Shown: positions 8,585 to 19,380, counted from the stretch's first letter. The stretch is 54,617 nt of DNA from AWTP1-13 sp035258605 (GCA_035258605.1 DATFXD010000048.1:1-54617), one strand, 5' to 3'. Notes: generated by a model not told the origin, from the sequence alone. Made by a program: numbers and translations.

Positions 8585-8622
8585 TCGAAACAGCTCTCGC
8601 GAGTTCACAAGAGGGGAAAGTC

Positions 8623-10299
<1,677 letters not shown>

Positions 10300-10327
10300 C
10301 GAGCGGCGAGCCTTTCGCGTGCGGGCG

Positions 10328-11749
10328 CTAGCCGGCTTCGGCTTGGCGCCCGGCCAGCGCCAAGCGCGCCACGGCGGTGCGGTCGAGCTTGCCGGTGCCG
10401 CCGGTCGGCAACTGGTTGCGGATGTGGATCACGTCCGGAACCTTGTAGGCCTCGATCCGGGCGGCAGCCCAGCTGCGTAAGGCTTGCCCCGTCAGCTCGG
10501 AGCCCGGGGTGAGGGCAACGACGGCGTGCATGGCCTCGCCCAGTCGTGCGTCGGGAACGCCGCCGCACAGGGCGGCGCGGACCTCCGGATGGGTGGCGAG
10601 CAGGGCGTCGATCTCGGCAGGCGCGATCTTGTTGCCGCCGCGCACGATGATGTCCTTCAGCCGGCCCACGAGCTCGACGCGGCCGTCGCGGCGCACCCGG
10701 GCCGCATCACCGGTGGCAAAGAAACCCTCATGATAGCTGTCGGCGGTCAACTGCGGCTCGTCGAGATAGCCGAGCATCCCGAACGGCGTCTTGATCATGA
10801 GCTCGCCGGCGGCACCGGCCGCCACCGGCCTATGCTGCTGATCGACGATGCGATAGTCGACCTGCTCGGTCGGGTGCCCAATCGAGCCCAGACCGATGGC
10901 GAACTCGGCAGGCGACAGGCAAAAGTCACAGGAGCCGGTTTCGGTGAGGCCGTAGAGATCATAGATGCCGGCGGCGGGAAAGGCCTGCGCGGTCTCATTG
11001 CCCAACCGGGCAAGCAAGGTCTCGCCGCCGCTCAGGATGCTCCTGAGCCGAGGCGCCGGTGGCGCCGGCGCCAGCACCATACTGCGCAGCATGGTCGGGA
11101 GCACGGCAGCAACGCTGGCCCCGGCCGCCAGCCTGGCGGCGAGCCCATCGGCGCTGAACTTTTCGCACACTACCAGCCTGGCGCCGCTCAGGATCGCGAG
11201 CAGGCTCACCCAGATGCCGAAGATGAAGCTGAGCCGCAACGCGACGACCACCGTGTCGTCCCCTCGAAGCTTGATGAGACGATTGAGGACGTCGAGCTTG
11301 CCGGCCAATTGCTGCTGACCGAGCACGACCCCCTTCGGCTTGCCCGTGCTGCCGGAGGTGAACACGATCAAGGCGGCTTGCTCGAGGCCTCGACGGGCCG
11401 GTGCCGGGGCTGGAGATAGCTCCTGCACCCTCCCGGCCTCGAGGCCAAGGCGTGCGCCCGTGGCACCCCCAATGCCGATGACGCTGGCGCGGGCGGCGGT
11501 TGCCGAGACCGGCACTGCGACGCCGCCTGCCAACCAAACCGCCAGCAGGGCCACTAGGTCGCTTGGCTGGTTGGCGATGCGGCAGAGGACGGGGTCGCCC
11601 CGACCGATGCGGGCGGCCGTTAGGCCGTGCGCCAGCACCTTGGCCGAAGCCAACAGCTGACGGCCGGTGACGGCGGTGCCATCGCCGTCCACGACCATAG
11701 CCGGCGTGCGGGCGAGCGCCGACCCAATCAGCGACGTCAGCGGACCCAT
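10328..11749 (-). CDS. Acyl-CoA synthetase (AMP-forming), short form
   Basis: This ANL-superfamily ligase of 473 residues activates a carboxylic acid through an acyl-adenylate to the CoA thioester. Motifs in order are the P-loop IVFTSGSTGKPKGVVLG, YDLYGLTETGS, the ATP-binding GDAARVRRDG, the hinge region VGRLKDIIVRGGNKIAPAE and the C-terminal lysine region PTGGTGKLDR. The frame is open much further upstream, but that part overlaps the enoyl-CoA hydratase gene and is not family-like. The ATG at 11749 lies 5 bases after the hydratase stop and shares its GGTGAGG as a ribosome-binding site, which implies coupled translation. It is shorter than most homologues (about 500-550), mainly at the N-terminus. 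The substrate is unknown. Confidence 0.85.
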   Translation of the reverse strand: MGPLTSLIGSALARTPAMVVDGDGTAVTGRQLLASAKVLAHGLTAARIGRGDPVLCRIANQPSDLVALLAVWLAGGVAVPVSATAARASVIGIGGATGARLGLEAGRVQELSPAPAPARRGLEQAALIVFTSGSTGKPKGVVLGQQQLAGKLDVLNRLIKLRGDDTVVVALRLSFIFGIWVSLLAILSGARLVVCEKFSADGLAARLAAGASVAAVLPTMLRSMVLAPAPPAPRLRSILSGGETLLARLGNETAQAFPAAGIYDLYGLTETGSCDFCLSPAEFAIGLGSIGHPTEQVDYRIVDQQHRPVAAGAAGELMIKTPFGMLGYLDEPQLTADSYHEGFFATGDAARVRRDGRVELVGRLKDIIVRGGNKIAPAEIDALLATHPEVRAALCGGVPDARLGEAMHAVVALTPGSELTGQALRSWAAARIEAYKVPDVIHIRNQLPTGGTGKLDRTAVARLALAGRQAEAG

Positions 11750-11754
11750 CAGCC

Positions 11755-12570
11755 TCACCGTTGCTGGAAGCGCGCGTCGCGCCAGGCAAGCGCCGCCTTT
11801 AGCCCATCGCGGCGGGCGATGTCCAGGAACCGAGCCTTGTCCGGCGAGCCCTCGCCCTCGATGCCAAGATCGATGGCAAGCGCGGCCTCGAGTGCCGCAA
11901 GCATGCCTTGCGCCTCGAGCGCACCGTTGATGGCACGCTTGGTCTCCTTCACCAGTTTGGGATCGATGGCGGCGATGTGCCGGGCCAGCTCCAATGCCGC
12001 CGCGTCGAGCTCGTCCACGCCAACCACGCGATTGACCATGCCGATCTTGAGCGCGCGCTGGGCGTCGATCCGATCCGCGCCGGTCAGAATGATTTCCTTG
12101 GCCAGCTTCGGGCCCACCATCCACGGCAGGATCATCACCACGATGCCGGCGCCGAATTTGAGCTCAGGTTCGCCAAAGAAGGCATCGTCGGCGGCGATGG
12201 TGAGGTCGCAGGCCAGCGCCAATTCGCAGGCTCCGGCCAGGCAGGCGCCGCGCACTGCCGCGATGGTCGGCTTGGGCGAATGCCAGAAGCGCATGATGGT
12301 ATCGAAATCACGGCGCAGGATCGGTTGCCATTGCGCGTTGCCGGTGGGGCGCAGCTCCGTCTGCTCCTTGAGGTCGAAGCCGGAGGAGAACGCCGAACCG
12401 GCGCCGCGCACGATGATGGCGTTGACGCCGGCGTCGCTCTCGAGGGCGTCGAGGGCCTGGGCGATCTCCTTCAGCATCGCCTGGCTCAGGGCATTGGCGC
12501 GTTGCGGGCGGTTGAGGGTCAGCCGCGCGAGCGGGCCGACGCGCTCCACCAGGATCGTGTCGAATTGCAT
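11755..12570 (-). CDS. Enoyl-CoA hydratase/isomerase family protein
   Basis: This crotonase-fold protein of 271 residues probably hydrates or isomerises an acyl-CoA. The oxyanion-hole segments are GSAFSSGFDL (about 58-67) and ACLAGACELALACD. Both glutamates used by classical enoyl-CoA hydratases are present, Glu116 and Glu136, with the usual 20-residue spacing. It is directly followed by the acyl-CoA ligase with a 5-base gap, so the two form a two-gene operon on an acyl-CoA substrate. Members of this family differ widely in substrate, so I do not assign one. Confidence 0.88.
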   Translation of the reverse strand: MQFDTILVERVGPLARLTLNRPQRANALSQAMLKEIAQALDALESDAGVNAIIVRGAGSAFSSGFDLKEQTELRPTGNAQWQPILRRDFDTIMRFWHSPKPTIAAVRGACLAGACELALACDLTIAADDAFFGEPELKFGAGIVVMILPWMVGPKLAKEIILTGADRIDAQRALKIGMVNRVVGVDELDAAALELARHIAAIDPKLVKETKRAINGALEAQGMLAALEAALAIDLGIEGEGSPDKARFLDIARRDGLKAALAWRDARFQQR

Positions 12571-12734
12571 GTTGGCTGCCTCCAGTGCCGGTCGCTGCCG
12601 GTTCTAGCGCCGCTCGCTGCGGATCTGCGACGTGGCCGTGATTGAGCCAGGGCCTCGAGACGGTCGGCCCCGATATTCTGGCGAGCCTCGGTCTATGGCG
12701 AGTGGGTGCCCGGTGCGCCGCTCGCAACATCGCA

Positions 12735-13397
12735 TCATTCTTTGGCCGGCAGCAGCGTGCGCACCAGGTCCTGGCGCGCCGCCAGCCGCTGGCTCAGGCG
12801 AGCGACCGCAACCGGCGAACGATCGGTGCTGTGCACTTCGACCTTGTAAATGCCGCCGGGCTTGGGTCCGTCGACGATGTGGGCGTTGAGCTCGGTCATG
12901 AGCCGCGAGATGGCCGCCGCCGAGGCCGCGTCGGTGAAGCCGATCCAGAAGGAGACGCCGGCATCGGCGCCGTAGCCCGCCGCCGTTCGGTGGTCAGCGA
13001 CATGGTCGCGTAGGATCAGGGCCGTGATGGTGGCGGCCTCGATCAGGACGAGCGCGCCGGCGGCGACCGCCGCCAGCCGCACCGCCCGTGCCGTTGGTGT
13101 CGCGAAAAAGTCGGCGATTGCCTGGGTGCCGGCGCTCAGCGATCGCGCAAGCAGGTCGAAGCGGCGCGGCGGCAGCCGGGCGATCAGGCGATTGAGCGCA
13201 CCGGATGGTGGCGCGTCGGCGGCGAGTTGGTCGCGCTCCTCGCGGATGAGATCGAGCTGGTGTCGGATCTCGGGGTGCTGGGCGAGATAGCGCTCGACCC
13301 GTCGCCGATCGGTAGCATCGAGCGTGCCACCGACATACCAAGGCAGCAGCAGCTCGATCGCATCGCGCTCGGAAAATGACGTCCGCTCTTCGCTCAT
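12735..13397 (-). CDS. Anti-sigma-factor-like single-pass membrane protein
   Basis: The 220-residue product starts with a cytoplasmic region, ERDAIELLLPWYVGGTLDA, typical of anti-sigma domains. A charged helical stretch comes next, then one membrane helix at about residues 105-129 and a C-terminal region predicted outside. The zinc-binding HxxxCxxC of ZAS-type anti-sigma factors is absent. I took the ATG at 13397 because GAGG lies 6 bases upstream; the longer frame adds only arginine-rich residues. Such genes normally follow an ECF sigma factor, but the 400 bases upstream contain none. Its role as an anti-sigma factor is inferred from the N-terminal pattern only. Confidence 0.7.
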   Translation of the reverse strand: MSEERTSFSERDAIELLLPWYVGGTLDATDRRRVERYLAQHPEIRHQLDLIREERDQLAADAPPSGALNRLIARLPPRRFDLLARSLSAGTQAIADFFATPTARAVRLAAVAAGALVLIEAATITALILRDHVADHRTAAGYGADAGVSFWIGFTDAASAAAISRLMTELNAHIVDGPKPGGIYKVEVHSTDRSPVAVARLSQRLAARQDLVRTLLPAKE

Positions 13398-13798
13398 GGC
13401 CAGCCTCGATCGATCCCCAGCGGCCATCTCGGGCGCCACGCCCAGGCTATCACGGCGAGCCCCGGACAACGATGCCCGTCGGGCGAGCAGACCCGAATGA
13501 GTTGCACGTCATGACCTCGCTCGCGGCTCGGTCGGCTCCTGCCAATGCTTGAAGCTGCCGGCGCTGCACTCTGGATGTCCGGGGGTACTGGGGCAAGCGC
13601 TACCGCGCTCGGCTTGAGCGAGGACGGGCCGCTCCGGTCGGATGCCAGCCTCGCTCGCCGCCGTTGCCGCCCGTGAGCGTGCCCCTAGGGCCGGCTGCCG
13701 GCGATGCGATCGGCGACAACGCCGGGTATCGGCGCTCGCCGATTGGTGCATAATCGGCCCGCATGGCAAATGAGCCCTAGCGCATGGGAGACGCGTTG
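13398..13798. other. Divergent intergenic region with no recognised gene
   Basis: This stretch separates the minus-strand anti-sigma-like gene from the plus-strand dehydrogenase. Its open frames are arginine- and serine-rich and look like composition artefacts. I looked for an ECF sigma factor or a remnant of one on both strands and saw none. A CATAAT hexamer at 13749 could be a -10 element, but no good -35 partner is visible. Confidence 0.5.
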
Positions 13799-14764
13799 AT
13801 GCCGAGAATTGTGTTGGTGCCACCGTCGGCAGAGGTGGGCGCCATCGCCCAGACCATGGCGCCCGGCGGTTTCGAGCTGACCTTGGTCCCGGCCAGGAGC
13901 CCGCAATTTGAGGCGGCGCTTGCCGGCATGGATTACATGGTGTGCTACCCCAACGTCGAGATGTCGGACGCGTTCTACCGCGCCGCGCCTCGCTTGAAGC
14001 TCGTGCAGCTGTTGAGCGCGGGATACGACAATGTCGACCTCGAGGCCGCGCGGCGCGCCAAGGTTGCGGTCTGCAACAACGGCGGTGCCAATGCCATCTC
14101 GGTCGCCGAACATGCGCTGATGCTGATGCTGGCGGTCGCACGCAAGGTGATTTGGCAGCACGGCAATGTGGCCGCCGGGCGCTGGCGCGGCAACGGGCCG
14201 GCGCCGCGTCTTTATGAGCTTAACGGCAAGACCCTCGGCATCATCGGCCTGGGCACCATCGGCAAGAAGACGGCGCGGTTGGCGCAGGCGTTCGGCATGA
14301 GGGTTGAGTACTACGACATCAGGCGGCTCAGCGAGGAGGCCGAGGATCGGCTCGGCGTGCGCTTCCGCCTGCTGCGCGAATTGTTGCGCTCCGCCGACGT
14401 GGTTTCCCTGCACGTGCCGCTCAATGCCTCGACCCGCGGCATGATCGGCGCGGCGGAGTTGGGTCTGATGAAGCCGCTGGCGATTATCGTCAATACCTCG
14501 CGCGGACCGGTAATCGACGAAGCCGCCCTCCACCAGGCGCTGAGCGGGGGCAAGCTGTTGGGTGCCGGGCTCGATGTCTTTGCGCAGGAACCGCCGCCGC
14601 CCAGTAATCCGCTGCTCAAACTCGATAACGTGGTGCTGACGGCGCATTTTGCCGGACCCACCTGGGACAATCACGTCGCCCGCTTCCGCAACGCCTTCGA
14701 CAATGTCGAGCGGGTGGCGCGCGGCGAACCGCCACTGTGGGTGGTACCCGAGCTCGCCGGTTGA
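13799..14764 (+). CDS. D-isomer-specific 2-hydroxyacid dehydrogenase family protein
   Basis: This NAD(P)-dependent dehydrogenase of 321 residues interconverts a 2-keto acid and a D-2-hydroxy acid. The nucleotide-binding motif GLGTIG lies at 150-155 and is followed by an acidic residue, Asp173, which favours NAD. The catalytic triad is intact: Arg235 in NTSRGPVIDE, Glu264 in DVFAQEPP and His283 in TAHFAGPT. The last replaces the commoner TPHxAG. I preferred the ATG at 13799 because GGGAG lies 8 bases upstream; an ATG at 13784 would add five residues. It stands alone. Phosphoglycerate, glyoxylate/hydroxypyruvate or lactate-type substrates are all possible. Confidence 0.87.
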   Translation: MPRIVLVPPSAEVGAIAQTMAPGGFELTLVPARSPQFEAALAGMDYMVCYPNVEMSDAFYRAAPRLKLVQLLSAGYDNVDLEAARRAKVAVCNNGGANAISVAEHALMLMLAVARKVIWQHGNVAAGRWRGNGPAPRLYELNGKTLGIIGLGTIGKKTARLAQAFGMRVEYYDIRRLSEEAEDRLGVRFRLLRELLRSADVVSLHVPLNASTRGMIGAAELGLMKPLAIIVNTSRGPVIDEAALHQALSGGKLLGAGLDVFAQEPPPPSNPLLKLDNVVLTAHFAGPTWDNHVARFRNAFDNVERVARGEPPLWVVPELAG

Positions 14765-15064
14765 GGCCTTGACCCCATTGCCGCGGCCCGCCAGGCTTTG
14801 GGCAATGCGGCGAACGAGGCGGGGGATGGTGATGGCGCAGCTGGATGAGCCGGCGTTCGGGCCGTGGCCGGGCCGCAGCGGTGCCGGCGCGCGGTGCCGA
14901 TACGAGGCTTCGAACAGGGGCCCTCACCCCGCGGTCGCCAGCTGGCACGCCGCGGCGGCCCAACGGCGGCCGGCGGCGCACCCAGGCCCGCTGCGCGCGC
15001 CGTTGGCGCCAGCTTTCGTCACAGCCTCCGGCGCCGTCACCCGCAGCCTCTAAGGACAAGCACA
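14765..15064. other. 300-base GC-rich leader before the carboxyltransferase gene
   Basis: The downstream frame stays open upstream to about 14864, but the extension is proline- and arginine-rich and unlike any carboxyltransferase. The ATG at 15065 has its own TAAGGA site. No other gene, hairpin with a T-run or promoter is convincing here. Confidence 0.5.
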
Positions 15065-16627
15065 ATGAGCTGGCAGGAGGAACTCGACGAGCTCAGGGCC
15101 CGCGAGGCCCTGGCGCGCGCCATGGGTGGCCCGGACAAGGTGCGCCGCCAGCACGACGGCGGGCGGCTCACGGTGCGCGAGCGCATCGATGGGCTGGTCG
15201 ACGCCGGTAGTTTTCACGAGCTTGGAGCCCTTGCCGGCAAGGCCGAGTACGACGCCGCCGGGCGCCTTAAGGAGTTCACCGCCTCCAACTGCGTGATGGG
15301 TCGCGCCCTGATCGACGGGCGGCCGGTGGTGGTCGTCGGCGACGACTTCACGGTGCGCGGCGGCTCGGCCGATGCCACCATTCCGACCAAGCCGATCCTG
15401 GCGGAGCGCATGGCCGGTCAGCTGCGGCTACCGATCGTACGCGTGATCGAGGGCTCCGGTGGCGGCGGCTCGGTCAAGACCATCGAAACGACCGGGCGCG
15501 CCAACCTGCCGGGAGGTCTCGGTCAGTCGAGCATTGGATTCCAGCTGCTGGCCGAAACGCTGGCCACCGTGCCTGTGGTGGCGCTGGGCCTGGGCTCGGT
15601 AGCAGGTCTTGGCGCCGCCCGGCTGGCCGCCAGCCACTATTCGGTGATGACCAAGGCGACCTCGGCGATGTTCGTGGCCGGTCCACCGGTGGTGGCCCGC
15701 GTCGGCCAGACGCTCGACAAGCAAACGCTTGGGGGTTGGGAGGTGCAGTGTCGTGCCGGCGCGGTCGACCACGCCGTCGACACCGAGCAAGACGCCTTTG
15801 CGTGCGCGCGGCGGTTTCTGTCCTATCTGCCGGCCTCGGTTTATGACGTTGCCGCGCGCGGCCCGCGCACCGATGCACGGAGCCGCCGCGAGGAGATGCT
15901 GTTCGGCATCGTGCCGCGCGACCGGCGCAAGGTCTACCGGATGCGTCCCATCATCGAGGCGGTGGTTGACAAGGGCTCCGTGTTTGAGGTCGGACAAATG
16001 TTTGGCCGTTCGATCATTACCGCGCTGGCCCGCCTCGACGGGCTGCCCGTCGCGGTGCTGGCCAGCGACCCCTATCACTACGGTGGCGCCTGGACGGCGG
16101 AGGCGTGCCAGAAGATCGTGCGCTTTGTGGACATGGCCGAGACGTTCCATCTGCCCGTGGTCTACCTGGCCGACTGCCCCGGCTTTCTGATCGGGCTCGA
16201 AGCCGAACGCGCCGCCACCATTCGCCATGGCGTGCGGGCGATGGCCGCAATCAACCAGTCGAGCGTGCCGTGGTGCACGATCGTCATCCGCAACGCCTTC
16301 GGCGTGGCAGGGGCGGCGCATGTCCCCGCCGGCCGGTTTGCCATGCGCTACGCCTGGTTGTCGGCCTGGTGGGGATCCTTGCCGCTCGAGGGCGGGATCG
16401 AAGCGGCCTATCGCGCCGAGATCGAGGCCGCACCCGATCCCAGCGCCAAGTTCGCCGAGATCGAGGCCCGCCTCAATCGATTGCGCTCGCCGTTCCGGAC
16501 CGCGGAGGCGTTCTGGGTCGAGGAGATCATCGACCCGCGCGATACGCGCCAACTGTTGTGCGAGTTTGCCAACCTTGCCGAGCCATTGCGTACGCCCGGC
16601 TTGCGCGCATTCCCGATGCGCCCCTAA
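15065..16627 (+). CDS. Acyl-CoA carboxylase carboxyltransferase (beta) subunit, orphan
   Basis: The 520-residue protein has the two crotonase-like halves of the biotin-dependent carboxyltransferase family (propionyl-, methylcrotonyl- or geranyl-CoA carboxylase beta). The N-terminal half contains RLTVRERIDGLVDAGSF and the acyl-CoA site VIEGSGGGGSVKTIE. The C-terminal half contains LADCPGFLIGLEAER and RNAFGVAGAAH. The family moves carboxyl from biotin to an acyl-CoA, with a biotin carboxylase/carrier alpha subunit as partner. No alpha subunit gene is in the window, so it must use one coded elsewhere or act as a biotin-independent decarboxylase. A TauD-type oxygenase gene follows after about 110 bases. 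Confidence 0.88.
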   Translation: MSWQEELDELRAREALARAMGGPDKVRRQHDGGRLTVRERIDGLVDAGSFHELGALAGKAEYDAAGRLKEFTASNCVMGRALIDGRPVVVVGDDFTVRGGSADATIPTKPILAERMAGQLRLPIVRVIEGSGGGGSVKTIETTGRANLPGGLGQSSIGFQLLAETLATVPVVALGLGSVAGLGAARLAASHYSVMTKATSAMFVAGPPVVARVGQTLDKQTLGGWEVQCRAGAVDHAVDTEQDAFACARRFLSYLPASVYDVAARGPRTDARSRREEMLFGIVPRDRRKVYRMRPIIEAVVDKGSVFEVGQMFGRSIITALARLDGLPVAVLASDPYHYGGAWTAEACQKIVRFVDMAETFHLPVVYLADCPGFLIGLEAERAATIRHGVRAMAAINQSSVPWCTIVIRNAFGVAGAAHVPAGRFAMRYAWLSAWWGSLPLEGGIEAAYRAEIEAAPDPSAKFAEIEARLNRLRSPFRTAEAFWVEEIIDPRDTRQLLCEFANLAEPLRTPGLRAFPMRP

Positions 16628-16736
16628 ACCCGGGGTTGCGTTCCGGGCGCTCGCGGGTATCGTGGCGTCAACGCGCGCAAGCCCCCTCGGGGAGCCACGG
16701 TCGCGAACGGATTGCACCGCACCAGAAGAGGCGAAA

Positions 16737-17609
16737 ATGGCCATCAACGTGAAGTTCCTCACCGCTGCCGTCGGCGCTGAAATCTCAGGCGTTGATCTTG
16801 CACGCCTCGACGATGCCGAGTTTGCGGCGATTGCCGAGGCCTGGCATCGGCGTTCCGCACTGTTGTTTCGCGACCAGCGCCTCAGCGATGACGATCTCAT
16901 CGCCTTCAGCCGCAGGTTTGGCGAGCTCGACCCACCGCCAAATCAGGAGCGCGGACGCCTGAGCCCACCGGGCTACCCCGACATCTACGTGGTCTCCAAT
17001 GTGCTCGACGCGAGCGGCCAGCCGATCGGGGCGCTCGGCGCCGGCGAGGCCGTCTGGCATACGGACATGAGCTACCTGGAGCTGCCGCCCGACGCCTCCA
17101 TGCTCTATGCGCTCGAGGTGCCGCCCGCGGGTGGCGACACCTGGGTCTGCAGCATGCAGACGGCGTGGGCCAGCTTGCCCACGAGTTTGCAGGAACAAGT
17201 GCAAGGTCGGCGTATCAAGCACGACGGCACCTACAACAGCGGCGGTTACCTGCGGCAAGGGATCAAGCCGAGCGACGATCCGCACCAGGCCCCGGGTGCC
17301 TGGCATCCCGCGGTTTGCCAGCATCCGGTGACCGGAGCGCCGAGCCTCTACCTGGGGCGCCGGCGCAATTCCTACGTTGAGGGCTACACCGCCGCCCAAT
17401 CGGAGGCGTTGCTCGATGCCCTATGGGCGCATATCGACCAGCCCGAGCTGCGCTACGTGCACAAGTGGCGGGTCGGCGACCTGTTGGTGTGGGACAATCG
17501 CTCGACCATGCACCGGCGCGATCCCTTCGATCAGTCGGCGCGGCGCGTCATGCATCGCACCCAGATCAAGGGTGGCACGCGGCCGCGCGCGTACCAGGCC
17601 GCAGCCTGA
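16737..17609 (+). CDS. TauD/TfdA-family Fe(II)/2-oxoglutarate dioxygenase
   Basis: The 290-residue product has the complete facial triad His108-x-Asp110 (VWHTDMSY) and His259 (NRSTMHRRDP), plus a 2-oxoglutarate-binding arginine at 270 or 274 (RRVMHRTQ). The family couples 2-oxoglutarate decarboxylation to hydroxylation of substrates such as taurine, phenoxyacetates or carnitine precursors. AAGAGG lies 6 bases before the ATG. The length is normal. It follows the orphan carboxyltransferase on the same strand; a functional link is possible but not shown. The substrate is unknown. Confidence 0.9.
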   Translation: MAINVKFLTAAVGAEISGVDLARLDDAEFAAIAEAWHRRSALLFRDQRLSDDDLIAFSRRFGELDPPPNQERGRLSPPGYPDIYVVSNVLDASGQPIGALGAGEAVWHTDMSYLELPPDASMLYALEVPPAGGDTWVCSMQTAWASLPTSLQEQVQGRRIKHDGTYNSGGYLRQGIKPSDDPHQAPGAWHPAVCQHPVTGAPSLYLGRRRNSYVEGYTAAQSEALLDALWAHIDQPELRYVHKWRVGDLLVWDNRSTMHRRDPFDQSARRVMHRTQIKGGTRPRAYQAAA

Positions 17610-17662
17610 TCGGGCGTGCTGCGCCGGCACTGCTTGCGGCAAAGCCGGCGCGCGAGCCCGCT

Positions 17663-18754
17663 TCAGCCCTCCTCCGGGTAGAGGCGGCGCAGGCCTTCGG
17701 CGGAGGCGACGGCGAGGCCGCGTTCAGTGACGAAGCCGGTGATCAGCCGTGCCGGGGTCACATCAAAGCTGTCGTTGCGGGCCGGGCTGCCGGGTGCGGC
17801 GATCTCGACCGGCAGTACGCGGCCGTCCTGGCTGCGGCCGCTCATGACCAGGACCTCCTCGGCGCTGCGCTCCTCGATCGGGATGTCGGCGCCGTCGCTG
17901 AGGCTCCAGTCGATGGTGGAGTGCGGCAGAGCGACGTAGAACGGCACATCGTTGTCCTTGGCAGCCAACGCCTTGAGATAGGTGCCGATTTTGTTGGCCG
18001 CATCGCCGTTGCTGGTGACCCGATCGGCGCCGACCAGGCAAAGGTCGACCTGCCCCAGCTGCATCAGGTGGCCGCCGGCGTTGTCGACGATGATCGTGTG
18101 CGGCACGCCATGGGCGCCGAGTTCATAGGCCGAGAGCGCGGCCCCCTGATTGCGCGGGCGCGTCTCGTCGACCCACACGTGCAGGGCAATTCCGGCGTCA
18201 TGGCACTCATACACGGGGGCCAGCGCCGTGCCCCGATCGACGCACGCCAGCCAACCGGCATTGCAATGGGTGAGAACGTTTACCCGCTCGCCCGGCCGCT
18301 TGCGCGCCGCCAGCTCGGCGATCAGCTTGGCGCCGTTGCGGCCAATGGCTCGATTGGTTTCGACATCGGCATCGCAAAGCTCCCCGGCGCGCCGATAGGC
18401 GGCCGCGACCCTGCGCTCCAGCGGCAGGTTGCGCACCGCCTTGCGCATCTCCTCAAGCGCCCAGCGCAGGTTGACGGCGGTGGGGCGCTGTTCGGCGAGC
18501 AGCGCGATGGCGGCATCGAGCGCTGACTCGGAGCTGTCCCGGCGCAGCGCCAGGCACACGCCATAGGCCGCCGTGGCGCCGATCAAGGGGGCGCCGCGCA
18601 CCTGCATGGACTTGATGGCGTGCGCCGCATCCTCAAGCGAGCGCAGGTTCGCGATCACGAGCTCGTGCGGCAGCTTGCGCTGGTCGATAATCTGAACCGA
18701 CCAGCCGTCGTCCGCCAGCCAGATGGTGCGATAGGCCTTGCCACCAATATTCAT
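17663..18754 (-). CDS. mtnA: S-methyl-5-thioribose-1-phosphate isomerase
   Basis: The 363-residue product isomerises methylthioribose-1-phosphate to methylthioribulose-1-phosphate in methionine salvage. It has RGAPLIGATAAYG near residue 53, the catalytic Cys164 in THCNAGWLA and the catalytic Asp244 in VGADRVTSNGD, as in characterised MtnA. The related eIF2B-type proteins lack this combination. The length is typical. The gene lies 95 bases downstream of apt on the same strand, so methylthioadenosine-derived ribose and adenine would be recovered together. No mtnP, mtnB, mtnC or mtnD is in the window, so other steps must be coded elsewhere. Confidence 0.95.
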   Translation of the reverse strand: MNIGGKAYRTIWLADDGWSVQIIDQRKLPHELVIANLRSLEDAAHAIKSMQVRGAPLIGATAAYGVCLALRRDSSESALDAAIALLAEQRPTAVNLRWALEEMRKAVRNLPLERRVAAAYRRAGELCDADVETNRAIGRNGAKLIAELAARKRPGERVNVLTHCNAGWLACVDRGTALAPVYECHDAGIALHVWVDETRPRNQGAALSAYELGAHGVPHTIIVDNAGGHLMQLGQVDLCLVGADRVTSNGDAANKIGTYLKALAAKDNDVPFYVALPHSTIDWSLSDGADIPIEERSAEEVLVMSGRSQDGRVLPVEIAAPGSPARNDSFDVTPARLITGFVTERGLAVASAEGLRRLYPEEG

Positions 18755-18849
18755 GCGTTAGGCTCCAGGGTCAGGCGGCTTTCCCCGTGCGCTGAACGGC
18801 GCGCGCGGCGCTACCGGCCTCCAGGTCGTTATCGTCTTAAGAACGCCGC

Positions 18850-19380
18850 TCAATGGCCCTCGAACGACATCAAAGCATGACATTTGATGCCGAGCGCGGC
18901 GAGCCGCTTTGCCCCGCCCAGCTCCGGCAGATCGACGATGAAGGTGGCGCCGACGATCTCGCCGCCGGAACGCTTGACGAGCTTGACCGCGGCCTCGGCG
19001 GTGCCGCCGGTGGCGATCAGGTCGTCGACGATCAAGATCCGCTCGCCCGGATCGATGGCGTCCTCATGCATCTCGATGATGTCGACGCCATATTCGAGCG
19101 TGTATTCCTGGCCAATGGTTTTCCACGGCAGCTTGCCCTGTTTGCGAAACGGGACGAAGCCGCAGCCGAGCCGATCGGCGATTGCTCCCCCTATGATAAA
19201 GCCGCGCGCCTCGATCCCTGCCACGTTCTGGACCCCGGCGGCGACGAAGGGGGCCGCCATTTGGCCGATCGCCGCCTTGAAGCCCTGGGGGTCGCCCAAC
19301 AAGGTGGTGACGTCCCGGAACATGATACCCTGCTTGGGGTAGTCGGGAATGCTGCGGATCAGGCGCTTGAGGTCTTGCAC
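18850..19380 (-). CDS. apt: Adenine phosphoribosyltransferase
   Basis: The 176-residue product salvages adenine to AMP using PRPP. The PRPP-binding loop is ILIVDDLIATGGT at about residues 115-127, and the adenine-specific region is IPDYPKQGIMFRDVTTLL at the N-terminus. I chose the GTG at 19380: a strong GGAGGTGA site lies about 7 bases upstream and the N-terminus VQDLKRLIRSIPDYP matches the family. An in-frame upstream ATG would give 14 or more extra residues without a better site. It is followed by mtnA, which suits joint salvage of methylthioadenosine products. Confidence 0.95.
   Translation of the reverse strand: MQDLKRLIRSIPDYPKQGIMFRDVTTLLGDPQGFKAAIGQMAAPFVAAGVQNVAGIEARGFIIGGAIADRLGCGFVPFRKQGKLPWKTIGQEYTLEYGVDIIEMHEDAIDPGERILIVDDLIATGGTAEAAVKLVKRSGGEIVGATFIVDLPELGGAKRLAALGIKCHALMSFEGH

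Noticed and set aside
10328..12124. Long form of the acyl-CoA ligase (598 codons)
   Set aside because: The first 125 codons overlap the enoyl-CoA hydratase in another frame and are not ligase-like; the ATG at 11749 fits the operon spacing.
13509..14141. Minus-strand frame as a missing ECF sigma factor for the anti-sigma-like gene
   Set aside because: It contains none of the sigma region 2 or 4 patterns and overlaps the dehydrogenase gene in antisense.
14864..15064. N-terminal extension of the carboxyltransferase
   Set aside because: The translation is Arg/Pro-rich and unlike the family; a ribosome-binding site and the expected N-terminus are found at 15065.
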